Below, piece by piece: positions 45,029 to 54,900 of a stretch of 64,000 nucleotides of DNA. Positions within the stretch are counted from its first letter, which is position 1. The number at the start of each line of letters is the position of its first letter. The position numbers were made by a program, and so were the translations under genes. Under the pieces are notes generated by a model. It was not told the DNA's origin. It worked only from the letters and a program-made list of their open reading frames with translations, and ran no database searches. This stretch comes from Pigmentibacter sp. JX0631 (GTDB taxonomy: Bacteria > Bdellovibrionota_B > Oligoflexia > Silvanigrellales > Silvanigrellaceae): the NCBI RefSeq assembly GCF_029873255.1, contig NZ_CP123622.1, positions 372,501 through 436,500 of the forward strand, given 5' to 3'.

Positions 45029-46762
45029 ATGCTAGAACAAACAGAAAATGAATATATTGAAAATGAATTAATGTATTTATATGAGAAAATTCAAAATTAC
45101 TCTAAACTTTTTCCAGATGTCGCATCAAAACTAAGATTTTCTTTAAATGGGAGCGATGATCCTCATATTCAACTCATGCTTGAGTCATTTGCTATACTGA
45201 CAAGTAAATTACAAAAACAAATAGATAATAGCACATATCCTATTACAGCTAATATTTTAGATAATTTACATCACTCAGGAAATAAACCGATACCTGCTCA
45301 AAATATAGTGAAATTTGAACTAGATGAGACACAAATTAATACTTTAGTAAATGGGATCAAAATTCCAAAAAATACTATAATATATCGGAAAGTTGAAACT
45401 GAATTTTGTAAATTTATTACTGAAACAGATTTAACATTTTTACCATTTGAAGTGAAATCAGTTTCAACTGAAAAGGATTTAACAAATAGCAAAAAAATAA
45501 ATTTAACAATTACTTTCAATCCTCTACAGGGAAAACAAAAACAAATTAATATTGATAGTATAAAATTTTATCTAAATGCTCCAAAATACTCTCGATCACA
45601 TTTCTTAGATCTTTTATTTGATAATAATACTGAAATTTATTTTAAAGATAAAAAAAGAAATATTCAAAATAAAATTTCAAAAAATAATGTCTCTTTACCT
45701 TACTTTAAAGAGTATTCTGAGAGTTTTGAATACTATAAAAATTTTCATGATGCTGTAAAAATAATACGCGATTTTTTTTCTTTTAAAGAAAAATTTTACT
45801 ATATAGAAATAATTCATGAAGAGTTTAAAAAAATTTCAGGAGAATTTGAAATTATTTTAGCATATGAAAAAAATCAAGAAAAGGAATTTTCATTTAAAAA
45901 AAATTACATTCTTTTTAACACTGTTCCAATTATTAATCTATACAAAAAAACAAGTGAGCCTTTAATTTTTGATGAGAAGAAAACTCAATATTCTGTATAC
46001 TCAAACTATAGCTTGAAGAATTTTGAAACAATATTTTCTATAAATAGTGTTTATTATGCCAATAAAGAAAGTGAAGAAATTCTACCAGTTAGCTCTTTCT
46101 TGCCGAATGAAATACTGTCTAGTACTTTTTATGAAGTGAAAAGGGACCTTCTAAACCCCTCTCAATTGTTATTTAATTTTCATCAACCTATTAATAAAAG
46201 TTATAATAATACTCCTGTATTTTGTAATTTATATGTAACAAACGCAAAATATGCAGAAAAAATATATGAAAATGATTTATTTGAGACAGACTATGCATGT
46301 CCTGTAAAAAAAATATATGCCTTAAAAAATAGTAGTTCATTTATTGGAATAAATACTCAGAACAATCTTCAATGGGGACTATTGAACCTATATCAAACAA
46401 ACAGCCTTCCACTTTTTGATGAAAAATATTTTCTTCAAAAAATCAGAAATATTATTGATTTATATGGTCTCAACATGCCAGAAAACTATCAAGAAACAAA
46501 TGCTTTTTTTAATAGTATTAAAAAATTTTCAATAAATAAAAAAATGATAAACAAAAGCAAACGGATGATAGATGGAATGATCGATTCGTTTGAATTTAAT
46601 TTCACTTTAGATAATGATAACTCTAAGTTAGATAGTTTTTGCATATTTGGAGAGTTTTTACTTTTTATTATAAAATCATATTTACCAATAAACAATGAAG
46701 CAACTATAATAATAAAAAAAGAAAATAAGATAGAACAATTTTATAGAAAATCTACTATATGA
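45029..46762 (+). CDS. tssF: T6SS baseplate protein TssF
   Basis: 577 residues. The N-terminus ENELMYLYEKIQNYSKLFPD and DPHIQLMLESFAILTSKLQK is the VCA0110/TssF signature. It forms the baseplate wedge with TssG and TssE. The ATG at 45029 follows GGCTGG-type sequence with weak spacing. It overlaps tssG by 4 nt (ATGA), and so is translationally coupled. Highly Lys/Asn rich, like the rest of the region. Confidence 0.92.
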   Translation: MLEQTENEYIENELMYLYEKIQNYSKLFPDVASKLRFSLNGSDDPHIQLMLESFAILTSKLQKQIDNSTYPITANILDNLHHSGNKPIPAQNIVKFELDETQINTLVNGIKIPKNTIIYRKVETEFCKFITETDLTFLPFEVKSVSTEKDLTNSKKINLTITFNPLQGKQKQINIDSIKFYLNAPKYSRSHFLDLLFDNNTEIYFKDKKRNIQNKISKNNVSLPYFKEYSESFEYYKNFHDAVKIIRDFFSFKEKFYYIEIIHEEFKKISGEFEIILAYEKNQEKEFSFKKNYILFNTVPIINLYKKTSEPLIFDEKKTQYSVYSNYSLKNFETIFSINSVYYANKESEEILPVSSFLPNEILSSTFYEVKRDLLNPSQLLFNFHQPINKSYNNTPVFCNLYVTNAKYAEKIYENDLFETDYACPVKKIYALKNSSSFIGINTQNNLQWGLLNLYQTNSLPLFDEKYFLQKIRNIIDLYGLNMPENYQETNAFFNSIKKFSINKKMINKSKRMIDGMIDSFEFNFTLDNDNSKLDSFCIFGEFLLFIIKSYLPINNEATIIIKKENKIEQFYRKSTI

Positions 46763-47673
46763 ATAAACTTTCTAAAAAACAAAAAGAACTTCTAAAAAAA
46801 ATTCCTAATGATTATGAGTTAATTCCTCTTCTTAATTTCCTTAGAAAAAATTTTAAAACCAATGAAGATAACTTAACATACAACATTAACTACACATTTT
46901 CAAATAAAATAAATAACATTCATGAAGTAATACTAACAAATGAGAATAACTTAAGCATTAAAGTAAATGCCAATAATTTCCTTGGAAATAAAGGAATTTT
47001 ACCAGACTATTTACTTGAAATGGCAAATTACAATAAAAATAATTCTTTTAAAGAATTTTTTAATATTTTTTTCAATAAAATATTTCATCAATATTTAGAA
47101 ATAATTAAAAATAGATTTATTCTTCAAAATAGGGAGCAATATTTTGAAATTTTTAAACACTTGAATTTAAGAGCATTAAATAATTCATTTTATTTTAAAT
47201 TTACTTCTCTAATTAATAACGATTTTCAATCTAAAACATCATTAAAAATAATTCTAGAAAACTTCTCAAAATTAAAAGTTATCATTGAAAATAATAAAGG
47301 AAATTTTTATAAAATACCACTCAATAGACAAGCTCAATTAAATTCTATTTCTAAATTAGGAGAAAGTTCATATTTAGGAGAAAGAATGGTAATTCCTTCT
47401 AGAAAAATAGATATCATTTATACTTTAGAAAACGAAGAAAAACTTGAAGAAACTATAAAAATTATCACTAGCAGTAAAATGTTAGACATCATAAACATCT
47501 TCACTAATAAAAAAGTTTGTTATGATTTATATATTACATTTAATATTAATAAACCTATGACAATTAAAAATAAAAATAACATTCTAGGAATTAATACTTA
47601 CTTAAAAAAATTTAACTCAAAATCAAACAAAATAAAATTAAAAATATTTAGGATGATAGAAGATGAATACTGA
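46759..47673 (+). CDS. tssG: T6SS baseplate protein TssG
   Basis: 304 residues of the VCA0111/TssG family. The blocks GNKGILPDYLLEMANY and SYLGERMVIPSRKIDIIYTL are where the family shows 'G..G.LP.hyte' and 'LG.....G....d'. It binds TssF to make the wedge. Its start overlaps the tssF stop (ATGA) and its end overlaps vgrG by 11 nt, so tssF-tssG-vgrG form one compact unit. No signal peptide. Confidence 0.88.
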   Translation: MNKLSKKQKELLKKIPNDYELIPLLNFLRKNFKTNEDNLTYNINYTFSNKINNIHEVILTNENNLSIKVNANNFLGNKGILPDYLLEMANYNKNNSFKEFFNIFFNKIFHQYLEIIKNRFILQNREQYFEIFKHLNLRALNNSFYFKFTSLINNDFQSKTSLKIILENFSKLKVIIENNKGNFYKIPLNRQAQLNSISKLGESSYLGERMVIPSRKIDIIYTLENEEKLEETIKIITSSKMLDIINIFTNKKVCYDLYITFNINKPMTIKNKNNILGINTYLKKFNSKSNKIKLKIFRMIEDEY

Positions 47674-49717
47674 TGTTACAGAAAAACTTCAGATTGAAGT
47701 ATATTCAGAGATAAAAATTGAATCTATTAAAAACAAATATATAATTAATAAACTTTTATTGGCACAAAAAATATCTGAAATTGATGAATTTATAATTTCA
47801 ATTATTGATACTAATAATGAAATAACAGAAAGTTTACTTAATAAAAAAATCAGTGTTTATATTGAAATACCAGACAAAATAACAGATTATCCCAAACAAA
47901 ACAGAGTAATTAATTACACCGGCTACATTTACAATTTTTTCTCTGAAAATAATGAAACAAAGAATAAAAAAGAAAAAATATTTACCCTCGATGTAAAACC
48001 AAGTTTTTATATTTTAAATGAAGGAAAAAGAAGAAAAATATATCAAAATAAGTCTTGCATTGAAATAATTGAAGAAATTTTTAAAGAAAGTAACTATTCA
48101 GAATATACTCTTAATATTTCAGATAAATCTATCTATAAAAAAATGGAATACATCACCCAGTATGATGAATCCAACTTAGATTTTATTTCAAGATTATTAG
48201 AACAAAATAGAATTTTCTTTTTATATATTTATGATATCAACAAAAAAAATTGTCAATTAATTATTTCTGACAATTATGCACAATTTAAAGATGAAACAAA
48301 ATCTGAATTTAATGTCGTATTTCAATTTTCATCAAAAGATAAGTTTACAGAAATATTTCCTCCAATAAATCGTGAAAGAAAAAAAATAAATTCAATTTTA
48401 GTTAATGCATATAATTACAAAATACCAAAAACTAAACTTACTAAACAACAAAAAAATGATTACTTAAATCTATTCTCAATTTATGGTGAAAATTTTGTAA
48501 GTATATCAGAAGTAGAAAATTATTTGACAACTTTACTTCTTGAAAAAAACTTCGATGCAATTAGCTTTGAAAGTTTTATAAGAAGACCTTTAGATATTGG
48601 AACAAAAATAAAGATAAAATCTAAAGACTATGCTGAATATGACGGGGAGTATATTATAGCTAGAAGAGAAATAAAAATAGAAAAAAATAAATTGTTATAT
48701 AAAATTATTTTCTTCCCAGCGAACGTAAAATATGCACCTAATTTGAAACTTAAAAAACCAATCGTTAATGGAATACAATTAGCTGTTGTTGTTGGAAACA
48801 AAAATGAGAATGTTTATGTAAATAAATCAGGAACTATTAGAGTACAATTCTACTGGGATCAAGACCATGAATTTAATCAAGAAAGCTCGAACGACATTCG
48901 AGTTTCACAATTTTTTGGTGGAAGAAGCGGAGAAAATAGCTCCATGGGTGCTTGGTTTATCCCTAGAATAGGGCAAGAAGTTGTTGTTGGTTTTATCAAT
49001 GGAGATCCTGATCAACCAATTATTCTTGGCTGCCTTTACAATGGAGCCAATGCCTCTCCTTTTGAAGGAAAAGAAAGTTCAGATGGATACACAAAATCAG
49101 GTATTAAAACTTGTTCAATTCCTGACGGAGAAAAAGGGCATGAGTTAATTTTTGAAGATAAAAAAGATGAAGAAAAAATAACCTTATCCTCAGCTAAAGA
49201 TCTTGAAATTCTTGTAGCTAATGACTCAAATTTAAAAATACAAAAAAACTCCTTAGTTGAACTAGAAGAGGGAGATTACACATTTAATATTAATAAAGGC
49301 AATCGGAAGGTAAGCCTGAAAGAAGGAAATTATTCTATAACGATAGAAAAAGGTGAACTCATAATTGAAACAGATAAAAATATTACAATTAAGTCGAAAG
49401 AAAATATTTCTTTAAGCGCAGATAAAAATCTTGAATTAACTGCAGAAAATATTTCTCTTATAGCAAAAGATAGTATTAAAAATTCAGCAAAAAATAATTT
49501 TTTGATAGACGGAAACAATATAAAATCATCTGCAAAAACGGATACACAATTAACTGCAGCAGCCAATATGAAAATTTCAGGAGGTACAGCAACAAATTTA
49601 AAAGGACCCACGATTGGAATTGAAAGCAATTTGTCTTTTGAAATGAAAGGTACCATTGGAAAGATAGAAGCTTCTGGTCCCTTAGAAATAAAAGGTGCTA
49701 TAACTAAACTTAATTAA
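47663..49717 (+). CDS. vgrG: T6SS spike protein VgrG (TssI)
   Basis: 684 residues. The gp27-like part (residues ~1-380) is followed by the OB-fold and VgrG core: GTIRVQFYWDQDHEF, DIRVSQFFGGRSGENSSMGA and GQEVVVGFINGDPDQPIILG. A C-terminal repetitive beta-helix of ~160 residues (e.g. NITIKSKENISLSADKNLEL) ends AITKLN. No extra effector domain follows, so it is a structural spike needing separate cargo. It starts in the end of tssG. A YwqK/MORN-like gene follows 18 nt downstream. Confidence 0.96.
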   Translation: MNTDVTEKLQIEVYSEIKIESIKNKYIINKLLLAQKISEIDEFIISIIDTNNEITESLLNKKISVYIEIPDKITDYPKQNRVINYTGYIYNFFSENNETKNKKEKIFTLDVKPSFYILNEGKRRKIYQNKSCIEIIEEIFKESNYSEYTLNISDKSIYKKMEYITQYDESNLDFISRLLEQNRIFFLYIYDINKKNCQLIISDNYAQFKDETKSEFNVVFQFSSKDKFTEIFPPINRERKKINSILVNAYNYKIPKTKLTKQQKNDYLNLFSIYGENFVSISEVENYLTTLLLEKNFDAISFESFIRRPLDIGTKIKIKSKDYAEYDGEYIIARREIKIEKNKLLYKIIFFPANVKYAPNLKLKKPIVNGIQLAVVVGNKNENVYVNKSGTIRVQFYWDQDHEFNQESSNDIRVSQFFGGRSGENSSMGAWFIPRIGQEVVVGFINGDPDQPIILGCLYNGANASPFEGKESSDGYTKSGIKTCSIPDGEKGHELIFEDKKDEEKITLSSAKDLEILVANDSNLKIQKNSLVELEEGDYTFNINKGNRKVSLKEGNYSITIEKGELIIETDKNITIKSKENISLSADKNLELTAENISLIAKDSIKNSAKNNFLIDGNNIKSSAKTDTQLTAAANMKISGGTATNLKGPTIGIESNLSFEMKGTIGKIEASGPLEIKGAITKLN

Positions 49718-49735
49718 ATATAAACTGGAGTTCTT

Positions 49736-50446
49736 ATGACTTCAACTGATAGTAATTTAGAAATAAAAGATTATTACGAAAATGGTAATTTGAAAAGTAT
49801 CTGTTTAAAAAATGATTTGGGATTAAATGGTGAGTATAAAATATATCATAAAAATGGTAAAGAAAAACAAATATCTTACTATTTAAATGGTTTATTACAT
49901 GGAAGAACAACTATTTGGGATGAATTTGGAAATATACTATATGAAATGGATTTTCTAGCCAATAAATTAAATGGACCTTTTATTGTTTATTCTCAAGGAA
50001 TAAAAAATATTTGTATGCTATACATTAATGGTGTCTTGAATGGAAAATACGAAGTGTATTCAAGCAATGGAAATTTAATTCAGTCATCTACATACTTTAA
50101 TAATTTACTTGAAGGTGAAAGCAAGTATTTTAATGAAACTGCAAATACATTGATTAAGCAAGAGTTTTATAAAAAAGGAAAACTTTCAGGAATAGTTACA
50201 ACTTTCTACCCAAATCAAACTAAAATGCTAGAACAAGAATATTTAGATGGAACTTTAAATGGATTTTCAAAATTTTATTCGCTTGATGGAAGTATAACTG
50301 AATATAAAGCATATGAAAATGGAAAAGTAATTTATCAAAAGAATTTTGATTCAGCAGGAAAAGAAATTTCAAATTCAAAATCACCAACTGTAAAATTATC
50401 TTTTGCAAGTAAAATCTTTGGTAAATTGTTAAACTACAAAATCTGA
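49736..50446 (+). CDS. MORN-repeat / YwqK-family protein beside vgrG
   Basis: 236 residues, no signal peptide. It consists of about eight repeats of the kind NG..K....Y.NG...G....Y...G, for example DYYENGNLKSICLKNDLG and KIYHKNGKEKQISYYLNGLL. These are the MORN/YwqK antitoxin-type repeats. Placed 18 nt after vgrG on the same strand, it could be a T6SS accessory factor, effector or immunity protein. Its 3' end overlaps the convergent PAAR-like gene by 13 nt. The fold assignment is firm; the function is inference. Confidence 0.75.
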   Translation: MTSTDSNLEIKDYYENGNLKSICLKNDLGLNGEYKIYHKNGKEKQISYYLNGLLHGRTTIWDEFGNILYEMDFLANKLNGPFIVYSQGIKNICMLYINGVLNGKYEVYSSNGNLIQSSTYFNNLLEGESKYFNETANTLIKQEFYKKGKLSGIVTTFYPNQTKMLEQEYLDGTLNGFSKFYSLDGSITEYKAYENGKVIYQKNFDSAGKEISNSKSPTVKLSFASKIFGKLLNYKI

Positions 50447-50817
50447 GTTTGTCCAGAATTCAAAAATGAGATCAATCCACCCCACATACATATCCCTTTT
50501 GAATTTATATCTAAAGCAGGTTTTCCTCCCATTAGAACTGTTGGTGAAGTCGTCAACCAGGGAGCAGTTATAGCTGGAATACATGGTGCAGGAGTAAATA
50601 CTCCCAGAGCAGCAGCTGTTAAAGCAACAACCATTGGATTTGCAGGAGATTGACACATACCAAAAGGGGGAATATTTACCATAGGTAGATTATCCATAAT
50701 TTTTCCTGCTGGTGTGGGCATAAATACCATTGAGTCTGGAAGAGCATTAAAAACAGCAGGTGTCATTCCAAAACTACATTGCATTTGACCTGCTGTACAA
50801 GTTAAAGGACATGGCAT
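50434..50817 (-). CDS. DUF4280 PAAR-like T6SS spike tip protein
   Basis: 127 residues. It begins MPCPLTCTAGQMQCSFGMTP and contains IPPFGMCQSPANPMVVAL-type Cys/Pro-rich sequence, with GKPALDINSKGICMWGG at the end. This matches DUF4280, a PAAR-like domain that caps the VgrG spike. The conserved Cys residues (e.g. CTAGQMQC, GMCQSP) may bind a metal. It lies on the minus strand downstream of tssA; the gap holds the tandem 32-bp repeat. Confidence 0.82.
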   Translation of the reverse strand: MPCPLTCTAGQMQCSFGMTPAVFNALPDSMVFMPTPAGKIMDNLPMVNIPPFGMCQSPANPMVVALTAAALGVFTPAPCIPAITAPWLTTSPTVLMGGKPALDINSKGICMWGGLISFLNSGQTQIL

Positions 50818-50827
50818 TTTTACACTC

Positions 50828-50891
50828 CTTAATCATATTGATTATCATTTCCTTGATTACTTAATCATATTGATTATCATTTCCTTGATTA
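50828..50891. repeat. Perfect 32-bp tandem duplication at the tssA 3' end
   Basis: Two identical 32-bp copies, 50828-50859 and 50860-50891, lie head to tail. The second contains the last ten codons of tssA and its stop; the first lies in the gap before the PAAR-like gene. The duplication therefore adds only non-coding sequence and leaves tssA intact. Confidence 0.95.
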
Positions 50892-51913
50892 GAAAACTTT
50901 TCCTGTAATTGTGTATCCTCAAATAAAGCAAGAAGACTATTCTGATCACTAGAAATTTTTAAAACCTCAAATACAATTTCCAAAAACGAACGATTTTGCC
51001 ACTTTAATGCTCTTAGTATTATTAATGGAACTGGACTGTGCGGTTCTATTTCCAAAAGCATATCAGCAAATTTTTTTAAATTGTTATAAATATCATTTCT
51101 ACTCAAAGTATTATTCTCTAATTTTTCATAGTAAATTTCTTTTTCAAGATTTGGAAAATCATTTTCAGGTGCAGTAATTTTTTTAACCTCAGCATTTTTT
51201 GTAACTTTTAATTGTGATGTAATAAATTTCTTTATTTGATGAAAAATTTCAAAAATTTTAGAAAATATATTATCTTCTAATAATTTTTCAGAAAATAAAA
51301 ATTCCTTTAATTTTTTTAAATTTTTTTCAATTTCTTGGATTTCATCCTGAATAATCATAAGAATTTCAAAATCATCTTGTTGAAATAATAATTGCATTGT
51401 ATCTGAAAATTCTTTCTTTCCAGTATAAAGTTCTATATCCTTATAAAATATTAATTTACTAGAATTCTTAACTTGAAATAAAGGAAGCGTCTTTAATAAA
51501 AATGGTAATTTTTCATCCAGCCATAAATAGGGAGACTTTCTCGTATCGTTCTCATTGAGTAATGCTGGAAATACATTTTCCCAATATTTAGTGCTAATAG
51601 ACAGTAAAAGTTCACATGAATTTGCTAAACCCAATATACCATACTGTTTTAATCTTGCTTCTAATAAATAACAACATACCATTAAATCTTTAGTTTTATT
51701 TTTCAGTAAGTCTATACATAAATGCTCTATTCTATTCCAATTTGTTTCTTTACTATCACTTACTACCCAAACTCCTAAATTTTCATTTTCAGGCTGCTGT
51801 CGATCTCTTTTGATTTGTAAAAAATTTTCGTCGTACATTACATCTTCACCACAAGGTAAATTTTTACTTATTGGTTCTAAAAGCTGAGAAATATTTAAAA
51901 GATTTATTTCCAT
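50861..51913 (-). CDS. tssA: T6SS cap/baseplate protein TssA (ImpA family)
   Basis: 350 residues. The N-terminal ImpA domain starts NISQLLEPISKNLPCGEDVM and continues NWNRIEHLCIDLLKNKTKDL and YWENVFPALLNENDTRK, the TssA signature. The C-terminus HSPVPLIILRALKWQNRSFL is the usual short tail. It starts the assembly of tube and sheath. Its ATG overlaps the tssM stop by 10 nt. Soluble. Confidence 0.92.
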   Translation of the reverse strand: MEINLLNISQLLEPISKNLPCGEDVMYDENFLQIKRDRQQPENENLGVWVVSDSKETNWNRIEHLCIDLLKNKTKDLMVCCYLLEARLKQYGILGLANSCELLLSISTKYWENVFPALLNENDTRKSPYLWLDEKLPFLLKTLPLFQVKNSSKLIFYKDIELYTGKKEFSDTMQLLFQQDDFEILMIIQDEIQEIEKNLKKLKEFLFSEKLLEDNIFSKIFEIFHQIKKFITSQLKVTKNAEVKKITAPENDFPNLEKEIYYEKLENNTLSRNDIYNNLKKFADMLLEIEPHSPVPLIILRALKWQNRSFLEIVFEVLKISSDQNSLLALFEDTQLQEKFSNQGNDNQYD

Positions 51914-54900
51914 ACATTACTTCCTTCATTTTTAGAATAAGAAAAATTATTTGGGTAAGGAGCTTCCGTTGGAAAAGGAGGAATTGGTATAAATTGTTTT
52001 TCTAAATTTTCAACGCTAATTTTCATTACTATTTTTGCTAAATTAGTTTCTACTTCATCTGTATTTTTCTTGGTTTTAATTTTTTTCACTGGAATATTAA
52101 ATTTTAAATAGTGTGATGAAAAATCAGAATTAAATTGATTTGAGTATTTTCTTTGCAAAGCAAAAATAGACCACTTATTGTTAAATTGAATAGTAACTTT
52201 TTTATCTAAATTCTCAATCTCATATAAATTTTTTCTCTTTTCAATTTGTAAATTTGGATAAACAGGAAAATCTTTCGCCCATCTTAAAGACACTGTTGTT
52301 GGATCAAGATATTCCCAAGAAATTTTCTTTGTTCTATTAGTTGTAGATATCTGTTTGTTTCCAAAATCAAACTCTCTTTCCACAATACTTTCTGTATTTT
52401 CTTCATAATTTTTAGAAATTTTTAAATCAACTAAAAAATTTAATTTTAATTGATCTGCCTCTGATTTAACTGGATCAAATTGAATAATTTTAAAAATATT
52501 ATCTAATTTGCTCAAAAATTCAAAAGAATCTTTCCATTTGCTTTTATCCGAGATTAAAATTTTATATTTTTCTAAATCTTTGAATGAATTATACATAGAG
52601 TATAGCCTACTAAATTTATCAATATCTAATTCATCATTTGAATTTACAGGAAGATTTAAAGAAAATGGAAATTTTCCAGAAATTTCTTTATTAAAAAATA
52701 AAGCTAGTTTATCATATTCTGTTTTATAAAAATTTTCGATAAGATCATTACACTGACTTTTTAGTAAAGTTACCAAATTTTTTTGCTTTTCTAAAAAAAA
52801 GTCATAAATACTTGAATTATTATTATATTTTTCAACGTTTTCATAACAATTTAAAGTATTAATTTTTGGCATAATATTCACGATAAAATCTTGGAGAATT
52901 AGAAAACTACTATCCTTACTTTTAGATTCTAATGCTGCAATGTTATTTTTCCAAAATATTATATTTTTTAAATCATTTTGTGAAATTTCGCTTCCTAAAA
53001 ATTGTGATAATTGTAATAAACTTTGAACATAGTCGGTTTTAATTTTAATAATTTCATTTTTTTGTATTTCAATAAATTCATTTAATTCTTTCATATCACT
53101 AACCATATATGCCTGGAATGACAAGTTTTCCACTCCATTCCACCATTTAAAATTTGCATTTTTAGGGGTAAAAAAACCTTTTTTATTAAAATCATCCTGA
53201 ATAAATGTAAGAAAAATAGATATATCATTATTGAATGAATTTTCAATGGATTTTAATAAATTACTTGCACCAATTTCTTTCAACTTATTTAAGATATAAA
53301 TATTTCTCTTCAAATTTTGATTAAATGCTAAAATTTTATCTTTTCCTATATTTTTGTTTTCATTTAAATAAGAAATATCATCTGTATGCTTAATTTTTTG
53401 ACTCATTTCAAAAGAAATACTTTGCGCAGTATATTTTGTCAAAAGCATAACAAATTTCGAATTTATATTTTTAGTTTCATTACTAATAAATTTATCATAT
53501 TCAAGTAGCATAGACTCTAAATATTCTAAATCACTTTCTGACCATTTATATTTATCCTGGAACTGTATATTATCAGGTAACTTTATACTCATAGAATTAA
53601 TCATAAAATTTTTTTCTTTGAATTTATCTAAAGCTGCAAGTAATTCAGGAATTAATGGTGAAATTATAATTTCACCTTCATTTTTATTTTTATCTGATTT
53701 TTGTGTCAAGAATAGTGGTCCTAGAAGTTGAGAATTTAAAGAAAGTGATTTACTATTTCTTATAGAAACCGCATCTTTTATTTTATTTTCATATAACTGC
53801 AAGGAATTTTCATCACTTAAAAGAATTGATTTTTGGAGAATAATCTTAATTCTTTCTATAGGATTTAATAAGTTAGCTGGTACTTTAAAATTTCCTTGTT
53901 TAGCTGAAATAAAAGAGTTGTCAATTAATTTATTTAATAATTCGTACAATTCATTGTATTTTCTTTGTGCAATATTTAATGTCAAGTCTTTTTCTATATT
54001 ATCTATTTTTTCTACCGCTGAATTTGAAATTTGAAAAAGTGAAGAGTCACCTTCAATACCTTGTTTTGCCGTGCTTAGAAGATCTAAAAATTTCTTACTA
54101 AAAACATTTTTAACTAGCCTTAAATCTATATTATCTTGACTATAGTCTTTATTTATCTTAAAAGTGATATTATATTTTTCAAATAAATCCGTCAAATCCG
54201 CATCAAGTAAGTAATTAAGAATTCTTGTAGAATCTACAATATTTACTTTTTCATTTAGCTTATTAAATAGGTCAATATAATTTTCATTTTTCCAGCATAA
54301 TTCAGAAAAAATATATAATTCTTTTAATTCACTAATATTTGTATCTAATTCTAGATTATCAAGACCTCCAATGTAATTGCTCGCAAGAAGTTTATTATTC
54401 CTTTCTAGTAAAGAATATTTTATTGGCTTGATTAAATAAAAAACTAATAAATTACTATATAAATTTTCGATTCTATTGCTATATCTAGATATATAACTTA
54501 CTGGATGAAATATGCTTTTAATATCATTCTCAAATAAAGGATTGTACAAATCATAGACATATACTATATTTTTTATGCTTATTTCTTTATCTTTTAATTT
54601 TAATTTATTTTGTTCATAATTTTTATCTATGAAAGAAGTCATGTAGTATATATTTTTATCCACTAAACTAACATAATCTTTTATTTTTTTGGAATAAGAA
54701 ATTAAGCTAGTAGTAAATAAAATAACTAAAAATGGAAGAATAATTTTTGGATATAAAGCATAACGCTGTGCGCTTAAAAAATAATTAAATGTTGGAGCAC
54801 TGAATTTTATCTCTGATAATACTTTCCTTTGGAAAAAATCTTTTATAAATAGACTTTTACCAAAATTCACATATTCAGTGGAGTTATTTTCAATACTACT

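Noticed and set aside
50828-50891. CRISPR-like repeat
   Set aside because: Two adjacent copies without spacers; a tandem duplication, not an array.
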